Assembly: GCF_035917995.1 (NCBI RefSeq)
Contig: NZ_CP109131.1
Coordinates: 4,836,001 to 4,900,000 of the forward strand
Direction: 5' to 3'
Length of the DNA: 64,000 nt
DNA from: Streptosporangium sp. NBC_01755
GTDB lineage: Bacteria > Actinomycetota > Actinomycetes > Streptosporangiales > Streptosporangiaceae
A program made the translations under genes and the position numbers. Of this stretch, positions 44,389 through 53,806 are shown piece after piece. Below the pieces are notes generated by a model. That model searched no databases. It saw only the letters and a program-made list of their open reading frames with translations, and was not told where the DNA came from. Every line of letters starts with the position of its first letter. The stretch's first letter is position 1.

Positions 44389-45056
44389 GGCGCCTCCATC
44401 CGTACGACCGGCGCCGGGCGGGTGGTGCGCAGGTGCTCGTCGAGAGCGCACATCATCTCGTACGCCTGGGGCGTGCCGGGGACCTCGCCGTAGGTCACGT
44501 CGTCGAACACCCGGGCCGCCGCGGCCAGTTCGGCGGCGAGCGCGGGCAGCGCGCGCCCGGCCTCCGTGGCCAGCTCCCCGGCGGTGCGGCCGGGGGTGAA
44601 GTCGATGATCACGCGGTCCTCCAGGTCGCGGGCGACGGCCCGGAGCCGCTCGCGGACCGCCTCGGACCACCGTGCCTCCGCGGCCAGCCGCTCGGCGGCC
44701 TCGCGGTGCTCGGTGGCGGTGAGGCGACGGTCGCCGAAGAGCCCCTCCGTGCGCGCGGTGGCGCCCCTGGCGGTCCTGCGGGCGACCAGGAACACCGCGA
44801 CGATGATCCCGATCACGATCACGATGAGGACGGCTCGCGCCGCCAGGCTGCCGACGACGCCCGCGGACTCCTGGTCGAGCAGGTCGCCGAGGAACTGGTT
44901 CACTCCCCGCCAGAGGCGGTCGACCAGGGACTCCTTGGCGTACTCGGGTCTGAGCAGCTCCTGGATCGCCTGGCGCCGCGCCTCCTCACGCCCGATGTCG
45001 ATCGGGGACGTCGGGAACGGGGACGTCGGGAGTGGGGGCGTCAGGACTGGGACCAC
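44385..45056 (-). CDS. DUF4129 domain membrane protein
   Basis: 223 residues from the GTG at 45056, with GGGAG a few bases upstream, so the gene starts 16 bases inside the end of the preceding one. The N-terminal ~70 residues carry RRQAIQELLRPEYAKESLVD, then a membrane helix (VLIVIVIGIIVAVFLVA), then a cytoplasmic DUF4129 domain (EHREAAERLAAEARWSEAVR, VIIDFTPGRTAGELATEAGR, RVFDDVTYGEVPGTPQAYEM). Fits the conserved order membrane protein - DUF4129 - DUF4350 - MoxR - DUF58. Confidence 0.85.
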   Translation of the reverse strand: MVPVLTPPLPTSPFPTSPIDIGREEARRQAIQELLRPEYAKESLVDRLWRGVNQFLGDLLDQESAGVVGSLAARAVLIVIVIGIIVAVFLVARRTARGATARTEGLFGDRRLTATEHREAAERLAAEARWSEAVRERLRAVARDLEDRVIIDFTPGRTAGELATEAGRALPALAAELAAAARVFDDVTYGEVPGTPQAYEMMCALDEHLRTTRPAPVVRMEAP

Positions 45057-46360
45057 GGAGCTCCCTGATCGGGGAACCCGTGCCGCGCGGGGCCGGTGGG
45101 CGTGACGGCGGGGTCCCACAGGTCGTCGGCCGAGGCGTGGACCCAGCCCTGCCGCCGCTGCTCGATCGCCGCGGTCTGGAGCACCAGGTCGAACGCCTCG
45201 GTGCGCATCCGCCGGTCGGCGTAGAGCAGGCCGTTGACCGCCGCCTGGAAGGGATAGGTGATCATCGAGCCGACGGTGACGCCCACGGCGATGATGACCG
45301 CCGTGGCGATCTGCGCACCGGTGGAGCCCCCGCCCAGGAAGGCGAGGAGGCTCCCGCCGAGGGTGAACGGGAGGGAGAGCAGCGTGCCGACCAGGGCGGC
45401 GATGATCTGGGTGAGCAGCAGGATGCCGAGCGTCCGCCAGAAGCCGCCGGAGACCAGGTTCCATGACCTGCGCAGGGAGTCGACGACGCCGCGCCGCTCC
45501 AGTACCGCGGCCGCGGGGGCGAGCGCCAGCCGGGTGGTGATGAACAGGGCGTACGCCACGAAGGCCGGCAGCGCAGACACGCCCGCGATCACCACCATGG
45601 CGGGTCCGGCACCGGCCGCGTCAAGCGTGGCGAACAGCCCGACGATCAGGAGCATCGGGGCGAGCAGGGCCACCGTGCTGACGATCACCAGCCCGAACAG
45701 CGTGGGTACCCGGCTCCTGGTCAGCGTCCAGGCCTCGCCCGCCGTCATCTTGCCGCCGAACACGGCGCGGCCCAGGATGCGCGTCAGCACGCCGGTCAGC
45801 AGCGTCACCGCCACGAGCTGCAGCGCGTAGGAGAGCAGGGTGCCGCCGTACTGGGAGAGGAAGCTCGCCTCCGGGAGGTTCGCCGTCTCGGTGGGGTTCT
45901 CCAGGAACGAGGCGGTGGAGCTCAGCATGAGCGCCTGCCCGATCGCCACGGGGATCGCGCTCAGCGCCGCGGCGATCGCGGACAGGCCCAGGACGCTCTT
46001 GGGGTTGGAGCGCATCAGCTTGATCGCGCCGTCGAGGATGTCGCCCAGGCCGAGCGGGCGCAGCGGGATGATCCCGGGGCGCATCGCGGGGGGCTCCTGG
46101 CGCACGCCGTAAGGCGGCGGGCCGTAAGGTGCCTGGCCGTAGGGGCCTCGATCGTGCGGTGCCTGGCCGTGGGGCCGATCCTGAGGCCGATCCTGGGGCC
46201 GGCCGGGGAACGGCCCGGAAGGCGGCGGTGGGCCCGCCTGGGAGTCGGGCACCGAGCCGGGTGCGGTCCACGGTGACCCCGGGGCATCGCCGTACGGCGG
46301 AGGTTGGTTGGACGCCCAGCCCGGAGGCGTACCGGGAGCGGAGCCGTGACCTTCTGACAT
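45041..46360 (-). CDS. Multi-pass membrane protein, first gene of the MoxR/DUF58 operon
   Basis: 439 residues. The first ~95 are Pro/Gly/Gln-rich and probably disordered (MSEGHGSAPGTPPGWASNQP). The rest has about six long hydrophobic stretches (VLGLSAIAAALSAIPVAIGQ, LVIVSTVALLAPMLLIVGLF, TLGILLLTQIIAALVGTLLS, AVIIAVGVTVGSMITYPFQA). It resembles the membrane domain of glycerophosphodiester phosphodiesterase-like proteins (GLGDILDGAIKLMRSNPKSV), but no phosphodiesterase catalytic domain is present. It is divergent from mtrA with 343 bases between. Role unknown. Confidence 0.82.
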   Translation of the reverse strand: MSEGHGSAPGTPPGWASNQPPPYGDAPGSPWTAPGSVPDSQAGPPPPSGPFPGRPQDRPQDRPHGQAPHDRGPYGQAPYGPPPYGVRQEPPAMRPGIIPLRPLGLGDILDGAIKLMRSNPKSVLGLSAIAAALSAIPVAIGQALMLSSTASFLENPTETANLPEASFLSQYGGTLLSYALQLVAVTLLTGVLTRILGRAVFGGKMTAGEAWTLTRSRVPTLFGLVIVSTVALLAPMLLIVGLFATLDAAGAGPAMVVIAGVSALPAFVAYALFITTRLALAPAAAVLERRGVVDSLRRSWNLVSGGFWRTLGILLLTQIIAALVGTLLSLPFTLGGSLLAFLGGGSTGAQIATAVIIAVGVTVGSMITYPFQAAVNGLLYADRRMRTEAFDLVLQTAAIEQRRQGWVHASADDLWDPAVTPTGPARHGFPDQGAPWSQS

Positions 46361-46703
46361 ATCCCAATCCTGGCATGTGGCCACACTGTTTGTGGTGATC
46401 GGGCGATCACGCGGATGTTTCGTCTCCCGCAGAGCGGTGGAGATGCCGGAGGGATGGCCGAGACGCCGTCGTTTACCGCAGACTGGGACCGTGGTCATCG
46501 CCGCCCGGCGTTCGCAGTCGCCGGGGCCGGTGGCGGCCGTACGGGGGGCACTACTGTGCGTTTCACGTTGTGTGCGCCTGAAGTTCGTCGTTTGGATGCC
46601 TGGTGGTCAGCTGGTGTCATCTACTTGACGGACAAGGGTAATCTTCGACGACCGAGCGGTTTATCCCAATAACTCCCGAACTGCGTAAACCGAATGAGGG
46701 GCC
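46361..46703. other. 343-bp divergent intergenic region upstream of mtrA
   Basis: Separates the MoxR-type operon (minus) from mtrA (plus). TTGACG at 46625 could be a -35 box, but no matching -10 at the right distance was found. No small gene or strong hairpin recognised. Confidence 0.4.
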
Positions 46704-47381
46704 ATGAAAGGACGCGTGCTGGTCGTCGACGACGACGCCGCTCTCGCTGAGATGCTCGGTATCGTGCTGCGCGGGGAGGGTTTCGAACCTTCCTTCGTCT
46801 CCGATGGTGACAAGGCGCTTGACGCGTTCCGTGATACTCGGCCGGATCTTGTCCTGCTCGACCTGATGCTGCCCGGCGCCGACGGGATCGACGTCTGCCG
46901 CCGGATCCGGGCCGAGTCCGGGGTGCCGATCGTCATGCTGACGGCCAAGAGCGACACCATCGACGTGGTGCTCGGGCTGGAGTCCGGGGCCGACGACTAC
47001 ATCGTCAAGCCCTTCAAGCCCAAGGAACTCGTCGCCAGGGTGCGAGCCAGGCTGCGCCGCACCGACGAGCCGACGCCGGAGATCCTGCAGATCGGCGACA
47101 TCACCATCGACGTCGCCGGGCACTCGGTCAAGCGGGAGGACGAGACGATAAACCTCACCCCGCTGGAGTTCGACCTGCTGGTCGCCCTCGCCCGCAAGCC
47201 GCGCCAGGTCTTCACCCGCGAGGTTCTGCTGGAGCAGGTCTGGGGCTACCGTCACGCGGCCGACACCCGCCTGGTCAACGTGCACGTCCAGCGGCTGCGA
47301 GCGAAGATCGAGAAGGACCCCGAGCATCCCGAGATCGTCGTGACGGTCCGGGGAGTCGGTTACAAGGCCGGCCCGGCCTAG
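46704..47381 (+). CDS. mtrA: Response regulator MtrA (OmpR family)
   Basis: 225 residues. Receiver domain ~1-120 with acidic pocket D9-D11, phospho-acceptor D53 (LVLLDLMLPGADG) and K-P-F at KPFKPKELVAR. The OmpR-type winged helix follows (NLTPLEFDLLVALARKPRQV, FTREVLLEQVWGYRHAADTR, VNVHVQRLRAKIE). In actinobacteria MtrA controls cell-wall remodelling, division and development. The ATG is preceded by a weak GAGGGG. mtrB starts 24 bases after the stop, then lpqB: the standard operon. Confidence 0.97.
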   Translation: MKGRVLVVDDDAALAEMLGIVLRGEGFEPSFVSDGDKALDAFRDTRPDLVLLDLMLPGADGIDVCRRIRAESGVPIVMLTAKSDTIDVVLGLESGADDYIVKPFKPKELVARVRARLRRTDEPTPEILQIGDITIDVAGHSVKREDETINLTPLEFDLLVALARKPRQVFTREVLLEQVWGYRHAADTRLVNVHVQRLRAKIEKDPEHPEIVVTVRGVGYKAGPA

Positions 47382-47405
47382 TCGAGACTCCCCCCGGATC
47401 CCGAG

Positions 47406-49142
47406 ATGCCTCCCGCACCGAAGAAACGCCGCCGCACCCCGCGCCAGCTGCTGCGGGGTGTCCGGCGTCGTACCCGGCGGGCGGCCGGGCGGGTGCGCCG
47501 TGTCTTCTGGCGCTCGCTCCAGCTGCGCGTGGTCACCAGCACGATGGTCATCTCCATCGTGGTCGTCGTCGTGCTCGGCGTCTTCCTCATGCAGCAGATC
47601 GTCAGGGCCACCCTGGAGACCAGGGAGAGCGCGGCGAAGAGCGAGGCCCAGGCCGACAGGAACGCGGTGCTCGGCTACCTCAACCAGCCGGCCGAGGCCG
47701 CCAAGCAGCCCGTCGAGCCGGGCCAGGTGCTCCAGCCGGGGGGGAGCGGCCCGCTCAGCCAGGCCACCGAGGCGCTCGCGCGGCGGGCCGGGTCCGCCAG
47801 CCGCTACTCGGTGATCATCCGTAACGAGGGGCTACCGGGGGAGTTCTACGGCACCACGAACATCGACCCCGTCAGCATCCCGCCCAGGCAGCGCGACGAG
47901 CTGTTCAAGAAGGAGGCGGGCAAGGACAGCACCTGGTACACCCCGCTGTACTACAAGGGGCAGCCCGATCCGGTGCCCGGGATGATCATCGGCACCCGCC
48001 TGGACACCTGGGGGACCAGGCTCGACTCGTCGTACGAGATCTACCACCTCGTCCCGCTGGACAAGGAGGAGCAGACGCTCGCCTACGTCCAGCAGATGCT
48101 CATCCTTGTCGGCGCCGGCCTGGTGCTGCTGCTGGCCGCGATCTCCTCCCTGGTCACCCGCCAGGTCGTCACGCCGGTGCGGCTGGCCAGGCAGGCCGCC
48201 GAGCGGCTGGCCGCCGGGCGCCTGGACGAGCGTCTGAAGGTCCGCGGCGAGGACGACCTGGCCCGCCTGGCCACCTCCTTCAACGAGATGGCCGCCAACC
48301 TGGCACTGAAGATCCACCAGCTGGAGGAGCTCTCCCAGGTACAGCGGCAGTTCGTCTCGGACGTCTCGCACGAGCTGCGCACCCCGCTGACCACCGTGCG
48401 GATGGCCGCCGACCTGCTCTACGACGCCCGTGAGGACTTCGACCCGATGGCCGCGCGCTCGGCCGAGCTGATGCAGAACCAGCTCAACCGGTTCGAGGCG
48501 ATGCTCGCCGATCTCCTGGAGATCAGCCGCTACGACGCGGGCGCGGCCGACCTCGACGTCGACCCCGTGGACGTCAGGGACGTGGTGCTCCGCGCCGTCG
48601 CCGACTCCGAGGCGCTGGCCGAGCGCCACGCCACCCGCTTCGACCTGCGCCTGCCCGGTGAGCCCTGCATGGCGGAGATGGACAGCCGCAGGGTCGAGCG
48701 CATCCTGCGCAACCTGCTGTTCAACGCGATAGAGCACGGCGAGGGCCGGGACATCGTCGTCTCGGTCGCCGCCGACAGGGACGCGGTGGCGGTGGCGGTA
48801 CGCGACCACGGGGTGGGGTTGAAACCCGGCGAGGAGAACCTGGTCTTCGACCGGTTCTGGCGGGCCGACCCGTCTCGGGCGCGCACAATCGGCGGTACGG
48901 GCCTTGGGCTGGCCATCTCCAGGGAGGACGCCATCCTGCACGGCGGCTGGCTGCAGGCCTGGGGCTCGCACGGGGAGGGGGCGCAGTTCCGGCTCTCGCT
49001 GCCCAGGGTGGCGGGGGCGGTGCTTCGGGGCTCGCCGCTGCCGCTGGTCCCGCCGGAGGTGGAGATGCGCCGCACGTGGCGGGGACACATGACGCCGGTG
49101 CTGTCGCCGGCGGTGGCCGACGGGGGACGCGATGCCGGCTGA
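47406..49142 (+). CDS. mtrB: Sensor histidine kinase MtrB
   Basis: 578 residues. Arg-rich start, first membrane helix ~42-62 (VVTSTMVISIVVVVVLGVFL), an external sensor segment (~65-230), second helix ~234-254 (MLILVGAGLVLLLAAISSLV), then HAMP (TPVRLARQAAERLAAGRLDE). The HisKA domain has phospho-acceptor H322 in FVSDVSHELRTPLTT, and the HATPase domain has the N box (NLLFNAIEHGEG) and G boxes (DHGVGLKPGEENLVFDRFW, GGTGLGLAISRE). Phosphorylates MtrA. Overlaps the start of lpqB by 11 bases. Confidence 0.97.
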   Translation: MPPAPKKRRRTPRQLLRGVRRRTRRAAGRVRRVFWRSLQLRVVTSTMVISIVVVVVLGVFLMQQIVRATLETRESAAKSEAQADRNAVLGYLNQPAEAAKQPVEPGQVLQPGGSGPLSQATEALARRAGSASRYSVIIRNEGLPGEFYGTTNIDPVSIPPRQRDELFKKEAGKDSTWYTPLYYKGQPDPVPGMIIGTRLDTWGTRLDSSYEIYHLVPLDKEEQTLAYVQQMLILVGAGLVLLLAAISSLVTRQVVTPVRLARQAAERLAAGRLDERLKVRGEDDLARLATSFNEMAANLALKIHQLEELSQVQRQFVSDVSHELRTPLTTVRMAADLLYDAREDFDPMAARSAELMQNQLNRFEAMLADLLEISRYDAGAADLDVDPVDVRDVVLRAVADSEALAERHATRFDLRLPGEPCMAEMDSRRVERILRNLLFNAIEHGEGRDIVVSVAADRDAVAVAVRDHGVGLKPGEENLVFDRFWRADPSRARTIGGTGLGLAISREDAILHGGWLQAWGSHGEGAQFRLSLPRVAGAVLRGSPLPLVPPEVEMRRTWRGHMTPVLSPAVADGGRDAG

Positions 49143-50931
49143 GAGCATGCGGAAGGCGGGGACGGCGACCCTGGCCGTCGCCCTGGCCGTCGCCCTGGTC
49201 TTCGGGGTGACCGCCTGCTCGGTCATCCCCACCGGGGGCAAGTCCGTCGTCGCGGTCGACAACGAGCGCAAGGGCAACCCGCTGGACAACCCATACGCGC
49301 GGGTCATCGCCATGCCGCCGAAGGCCGCGTGGTCGCCCCAGGAGGTCGTCACCGGCTTCCGCGCCGCGATGGCGAGCCCCGACGACCCCGACTTCCGGGT
49401 CGCCCGCGAATACCTCACCGACGACTTCGCGGACAAGTGGAACCCGCACAGCGGTGTCACGGTCTACCGGCAGGGCGACTACGAGAGGTTCGCGCCGCTG
49501 CGGGATGAGGACAAGCATGCCCAGGTCACGCTCAAGGGCACCAAAACCGCCGTCATCGATCAGGACGGTCGCTACCGTCCGAGCGGCGGTCTCCTGAATC
49601 AGCCCTTCACGCTCGCCAAGGACGCGGGCGGGGAGTGGCGCATCAGCGCGGCCCCCGACGGTCTCCTGCTCTCCGAGGCCGACGTCGCCCGCGGCTACCT
49701 CCCCGTGGATCTCTACTTTCTCGACTCCCAGTGGAAGGGGCTGGTGGTCGATCAGGTGCGGGTACCGATCGACCCGGGCGCCAACTTCGCCAAGACGACC
49801 GTGGAGCGGCTGCTTCGGGGGCCGAGCAGCTCCCTCAAGGGCGCGGTGCGCTCCGCCTTCGCCGGCACCGAGCTCATCGACGTCACCACCGAGAACAACC
49901 GGGTCGTCGTCGACCTCACCGAGCGGGTGGACCCCGGCCTGATCGACCCGATGTCGGCCCAGCTGGCCGCGACGCTCACCGCGCTCACCCAGGGCGGCTG
50001 GGGCTTCGAGGTCAAGGTGAACGGCGAGTCGTACTACGCCGACACGCCTCTGCAGATCGACGCCCAGGAGCAGTCGAACTTCGACCCGTGGACGAGCCCC
50101 GACACCGCCGCCTCGTTCTATCTCGCCGACGGCGCGCTCTGGCTGCTGGACAAGGAGAACGTCGGGCGACCCGTGCCGGGCAGGGCCGGCCAGAAGGAGA
50201 GCGGGCTCACCCGCCCGGCGATCAGCGGCCAGTCGGTGCAGCAGGTGGCGGCGCTCTCCCGGGACGGCAGGAGCGTCTCCGTCGCGCCGCTCGCCGCGGG
50301 CGGCGAGTGGCGGGTGTGGACCACCGGCGAATCCCTCATCCCGCCGTCCTGGGACCGCCACCACACGCTCTGGACCGTCGACCGGCCCAACGACCACGCC
50401 TCGATCGTGACCCGGCACGACGGCGACAACAAGCACCGCTACCGGGTGTCGGCCCCCGACCTGGAGACGGTCTACGTCAAGTCGCTGAAGGTCGCGCGGG
50501 ACGGCGTGCACGTCGCGGTGGTCGTCAAGGACGGGCTGGGCGAGCAGGTCCACGTCGGCACCGTCATCGGTGAGCGGGAGAACACGCGCATCACCAACCT
50601 TCAGGTCGTGGTGGACAGTGAGAACAAGCGGACGATCGAGGACATCGCCTGGAAGGACGGCAAGACCCTCTACGCGCTCACCGGTAAGTCGGAGCTGCTG
50701 GAGGCGTCGGTCACCGCCGAGCCGAAGCCCCTGGCCTTCGACTCGCGGATAGGGATAGAGAGCATCACCGCGCTGGACGGCATCCTGCTGGCCGGAGCCA
50801 AGGACGACCAGGACAACCGGCAGGTCCTGTACTGGAACTCCACCAAGTGGGAACCGCTGGTCAAGAACGAGACCGGTTCGACGGACTTCACGGAGAACGG
50901 CCCGTCCTCGCCGGCCTTCCCCCTGGGCTGA
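49132..50931 (+). CDS. lpqB: Lipoprotein LpqB (MtrAB accessory)
   Basis: 599 residues. Signal peptide with lipobox GVTAC, lipid-modified Cys at 29 counted from the ATG at 49132; an ATG five codons later is an alternative. A GerMN domain lies at ~200-310 (KTTVERLLRGPSSSLKGAVR, NNRVVVDLTERVDPGLIDPM), followed by a beta-propeller-like C-terminal half. In mycobacteria LpqB contacts the MtrB sensor domain and modulates signalling. The gene starts within mtrB, as usual. Confidence 0.95.
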   Translation: MPAESMRKAGTATLAVALAVALVFGVTACSVIPTGGKSVVAVDNERKGNPLDNPYARVIAMPPKAAWSPQEVVTGFRAAMASPDDPDFRVAREYLTDDFADKWNPHSGVTVYRQGDYERFAPLRDEDKHAQVTLKGTKTAVIDQDGRYRPSGGLLNQPFTLAKDAGGEWRISAAPDGLLLSEADVARGYLPVDLYFLDSQWKGLVVDQVRVPIDPGANFAKTTVERLLRGPSSSLKGAVRSAFAGTELIDVTTENNRVVVDLTERVDPGLIDPMSAQLAATLTALTQGGWGFEVKVNGESYYADTPLQIDAQEQSNFDPWTSPDTAASFYLADGALWLLDKENVGRPVPGRAGQKESGLTRPAISGQSVQQVAALSRDGRSVSVAPLAAGGEWRVWTTGESLIPPSWDRHHTLWTVDRPNDHASIVTRHDGDNKHRYRVSAPDLETVYVKSLKVARDGVHVAVVVKDGLGEQVHVGTVIGERENTRITNLQVVVDSENKRTIEDIAWKDGKTLYALTGKSELLEASVTAEPKPLAFDSRIGIESITALDGILLAGAKDDQDNRQVLYWNSTKWEPLVKNETGSTDFTENGPSSPAFPLG

Positions 50932-51036
50932 ACCGCCTTCGCCGCGGGCCGCCTCCGGCCTCTCGCAGCGGGGCGGGGATCCCCGCCGGTGCCCTGGGCT
51001 GGGCTTTTTGTCGGTGTGACATGACATCTTGGACGG

Positions 51037-51741
51037 GTGACGACCGCCATGCTCGACCTGATCCTGCCGCCCCGCTGCGCCGGATGCGACGCGCCGGGCT
51101 CCCTCGTCTGTCCCCGCTGCGCGGCCGAGCTGCACGGCAGGCCCGCGCGCCGGATGCCCGACCCCGCCCCGCCGGGCCTGCCGGAGTGCTGGTCGGCGGC
51201 CGAGTACACCCCCGCCGTGCGGCGGGCGGTCATCGCCTACAAGGAGCGCGGCCGCACGGCCCTCGCCTCTCCCCTGGCCGGGGCGCTGGCCCTGGCCGTC
51301 GCCACGGCGGCCGGTGAGCGGCCGGTGCTGCTCGTGCCGGTGCCCAGCGCCCGCCCGGCCTTGAGGCGACGCGGGCACGACCCGGTGGCCCGGCTCGCGG
51401 AGCTGGCGGCCGGTTGCCTCCGCCAGGCCGGCTGGCCCGCGACGGTGGCGAGGGTTCTCGCCCAGCGTCGCCGTGTCGCCGACCAGGCGGGGCTGAGTTC
51501 CCTCCAGCGGGCCGAGAACCTGTCCGCGGCCTTCTCTGTCACGCTCGGCCGCAACGCGCCTGTGCCGCGATCCTGGGGTGGCACAGAGGTGATTGTGCTG
51601 GTCGACGACATCGTCACCACCGGGGCGACGCTCGCGGAGGCGGCGAGGGCGATGCGCGAGGTGGGCGTGACGCCTTCCCTCGCCGCCACGGTCGCCGCTA
51701 CACGCCGGAGAGTCCGAACTCACAACCATGACGGAGAGTAA
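51037..51741 (+). CDS. comF: ComF-family phosphoribosyltransferase-like protein
   Basis: 234 residues from a GTG at 51037. N-terminal double zinc-finger with C14-x2-C17 and C25-x2-C28 (PPRCAGCDAPGSLVCPRC), then YTPAVRRAVIAYKERGRTAL, VLLVPVPSARPALRRRGHDP and the PRPP-binding motif VIVLVDDIVTTGATLAEAAR. Related to ComF/GntX; in Bacillus needed for DNA uptake. In actinobacteria the gene follows lpqB and precedes hpf; its substrate is unknown. No SD sequence; CATCTT lies six bases before the GTG, a weak leaderless signal. Confidence 0.93.
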   Translation: MTTAMLDLILPPRCAGCDAPGSLVCPRCAAELHGRPARRMPDPAPPGLPECWSAAEYTPAVRRAVIAYKERGRTALASPLAGALALAVATAAGERPVLLVPVPSARPALRRRGHDPVARLAELAAGCLRQAGWPATVARVLAQRRRVADQAGLSSLQRAENLSAAFSVTLGRNAPVPRSWGGTEVIVLVDDIVTTGATLAEAARAMREVGVTPSLAATVAATRRRVRTHNHDGE

Positions 51742-52260
51742 GGGGCGATTTGACGCCCCGTCTCACTCCGGCGCCACACATCACTGTCTCGATCGTGCCT
51801 TCTGAGCTGCTCAACGGATGTGAGAAGCCCTCACACCCGGCGGTGCCCGCGCGTGGGGCAGGGGTCTTTGAAGATCGGCAGCCCGGCCGTGAACCACACA
51901 AAGTGATTTTCGGCCCGACCACCAAGCTGACATTCGGCCGGGATGCGGATAGCGTCTGAGCCATGGCACCCGCTCGGGTCCGTGGTTGCGCCGGACCGAC
52001 CTCCGACAGGAGGCCGGCCCGGCTAGCCGATGCCAGCCGCAGGCCAAACGGTCCACGTAAGACGACTTTTCGTCGATCGATCACGGTGCGGCTTAGAGGT
52101 AAGTCCTGCCTTCCCGGGGAGCCAGATGTTCCTCGCCAGAAGAGAAGGGCATGTAGTGGCAAAGAGCTGCGAAACCCTCAGCAGGCGGATGTGGGGACGA
52201 AGACCAGGTCGGCCGAGCGGGTGCCGAAATACCACCGTCGAGATTCGAAGGGGGCTGTGC
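51742..52260. other. 519-bp leader region upstream of hpf
   Basis: No convincing gene on either strand. A 69-codon frame from a TTG at 51750 has no ribosome site or family resemblance. hpf genes are commonly controlled by stress sigma factors from long leaders. Several A+T-richer patches (for example near 51900 and 52080) could hold promoters, but no consensus pair was identified. Confidence 0.4.
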
Positions 52261-52902
52261 ATGGAGATCATCGTCAAGGGTCGGCACACCGGAGTGAGTG
52301 ACCGATTCCGTGACCACGTGAACACCAAGCTGGCCAGGATCGAGCGTTTGGATCACAAGCTCATTCGCGTTGACGTGGAGGTGTCCAAAGAACGTAATCC
52401 CCGTATCGTCGATCAGCGAGAGCGTGTTGAGCTCACCATCCATTCACGTGGTCCAGCGGTCCGGGCGGAGGCCTCGGCCGACGACCGTTTCGCCGCCCTT
52501 GACATCGCACTCGGCAAGCTCGAAGGACGGCTGCGGCGCCTCGCCGACCGCAGGAAGATCCACCACGGCAACCACTGCCCTCCTTCGGTCGCCGAACTGA
52601 CGGCCACCGCGCTCGCGGAGACGTTCGAAAGCGCCCCGGCCCGGTCGTTCACCGAGCAGGCCGAAGCCGAACCTCCCGAGGACAAGGACATCATCCCGAT
52701 CCAGATGGACGGGGATGGGCCGCTGATGGTCAGGGAGAAGTTCCACAAGGCCGATCCCATCACGATCGACCAGGCACTTCTCGAGATGGAGTTGGTGGGA
52801 CACGACTTCTACCTATTCCGTGACAAGGAGAGCGGGCAGCCGAGCGTCGTATACCTGCGTCAGGGGTACAACTACGGCGTGCTGCGGCTCGTCGAGCCCT
52901 GA
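52261..52902 (+). CDS. hpf: Long-form ribosome hibernation promoting factor
   Basis: 213 residues. N-terminal S30AE domain ~1-105 (MEIIVKGRHTGVSDRFRDHV, RLDHKLIRVDVEVSKERNPR, VELTIHSRGPAVRAEASADD), which binds the decoding centre of the 30S subunit. A linker follows, then a C-terminal dimerisation domain ~150-213 (GDGPLMVREKFHKADPITID, QALLEMELVGHDFYLFRDKE, GYNYGVLRLVEP) that joins two ribosomes into 100S particles. The ATG at 52261 matches the family start; upstream frame extension is not protein-like. Confidence 0.95.
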   Translation: MEIIVKGRHTGVSDRFRDHVNTKLARIERLDHKLIRVDVEVSKERNPRIVDQRERVELTIHSRGPAVRAEASADDRFAALDIALGKLEGRLRRLADRRKIHHGNHCPPSVAELTATALAETFESAPARSFTEQAEAEPPEDKDIIPIQMDGDGPLMVREKFHKADPITIDQALLEMELVGHDFYLFRDKESGQPSVVYLRQGYNYGVLRLVEP

Positions 52903-52996
52903 CGAACGCGCTCAAAGATCCTCTCCGACCAACCGAGGACCATGAAACCCGTGTAATCATGGCGGTCCACCGGCTCTGGCCCCCCGAGGAGGAGGC

Positions 52997-53701
52997 GTGA
53001 CGGAACCCGACGACGCAACCAGCCCGACCGGGCACGGCGAACCGATCCGCGTGCTGATCGTTGACGATCACGCGCTGATCCGTCGCAGTCTGGAGATGGC
53101 GCTGGCCGCGGAGACGGACATCGAGGTTGTCGGCGAGGCGAGCGACGGGCAGGAAGCGGTCGAACTCGCCGACCGCCTCACTCCGGATGTCATGCTCATG
53201 GACGTCCGGATGCCACGCAGGAGCGGTATCGAGGCCACTCGTGAGATCAAGGCCTCGGTACCGAGTACGCGGATCATCATGTTGACCGTGAGTGACGAGG
53301 AAGAGGATCTCTTCGAGGCGATCAAGGCGGGTGCCACCGGCTACCTGTTGAAGAACGTCCAGCTCGACGAGGTGCCGGAGGCCGTACGCGGCGTCCACGA
53401 AGGGCAGTCGCTGATCAATCCGGCGATGGCCGCCAAACTCATCAGTGAGTTCGCCAACATGAGCCGCAAGGAGGCCGAGCGGCCCCCGCAGCTCCCCGTC
53501 CCGCGCCTGACCGAGCGGGAGATGGAGGTGCTCCGTCTGGTCGCGAAGGGGATGAACAACCGCGAGATCGCCAAGCAGCTGTTCATCTCCGAGAACACAG
53601 TGAAGAACCACGTCAGGAACATCCTGGACAAGCTCCAGCTCCACTCCCGGATGGAGGCGGTGGTCTACGCGGTCCGTGAGCGGATGCTTGAGATCACCTG
53701 A
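52997..53701 (+). CDS. NarL/LuxR-type response regulator (orphan)
   Basis: 234 residues from a GTG behind GGAGGAGG. Receiver domain ~16-135 with D23, D24 and phospho-acceptor D69 (VMLMDVRMPRRSGIEATREI). The LuxR helix-turn-helix follows (LTEREMEVLRLVAKGMNNRE, IAKQLFISENTVKNHVRNIL). No kinase gene is adjacent. An equivalent regulator sits between hpf and secA in streptomycetes, so it belongs to the conserved core. Followed by a bidirectional terminator. Confidence 0.93.
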   Translation: MTEPDDATSPTGHGEPIRVLIVDDHALIRRSLEMALAAETDIEVVGEASDGQEAVELADRLTPDVMLMDVRMPRRSGIEATREIKASVPSTRIIMLTVSDEEEDLFEAIKAGATGYLLKNVQLDEVPEAVRGVHEGQSLINPAMAAKLISEFANMSRKEAERPPQLPVPRLTEREMEVLRLVAKGMNNREIAKQLFISENTVKNHVRNILDKLQLHSRMEAVVYAVRERMLEIT

Positions 53702-53709
53702 TCCGCCCC

Positions 53710-53740
53710 GGTGCGGTGACCGCAGGACGGTCACCGCACC
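53710..53740. terminator. Bidirectional terminator, 13-bp perfect stem
   Basis: GGTGCGGTGACCG (53710-53722) and CGGTCACCGCACC (53728-53740) around a CAGGA loop, between convergent genes. Confidence 0.75.
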
Positions 53741-53806
53741 CGTGCCGCCGAGCGGGCGCGGCGGCCGGTGCCTCCCGGTGCCTCGGCGGCCCACTGGACC
53801 GATGGC

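Noticed and set aside
51750-51959. 69-codon frame before hpf as a small gene
   Set aside because: TTG start, no ribosome binding site, no recognisable family, and no hydrophobic or repeated pattern.
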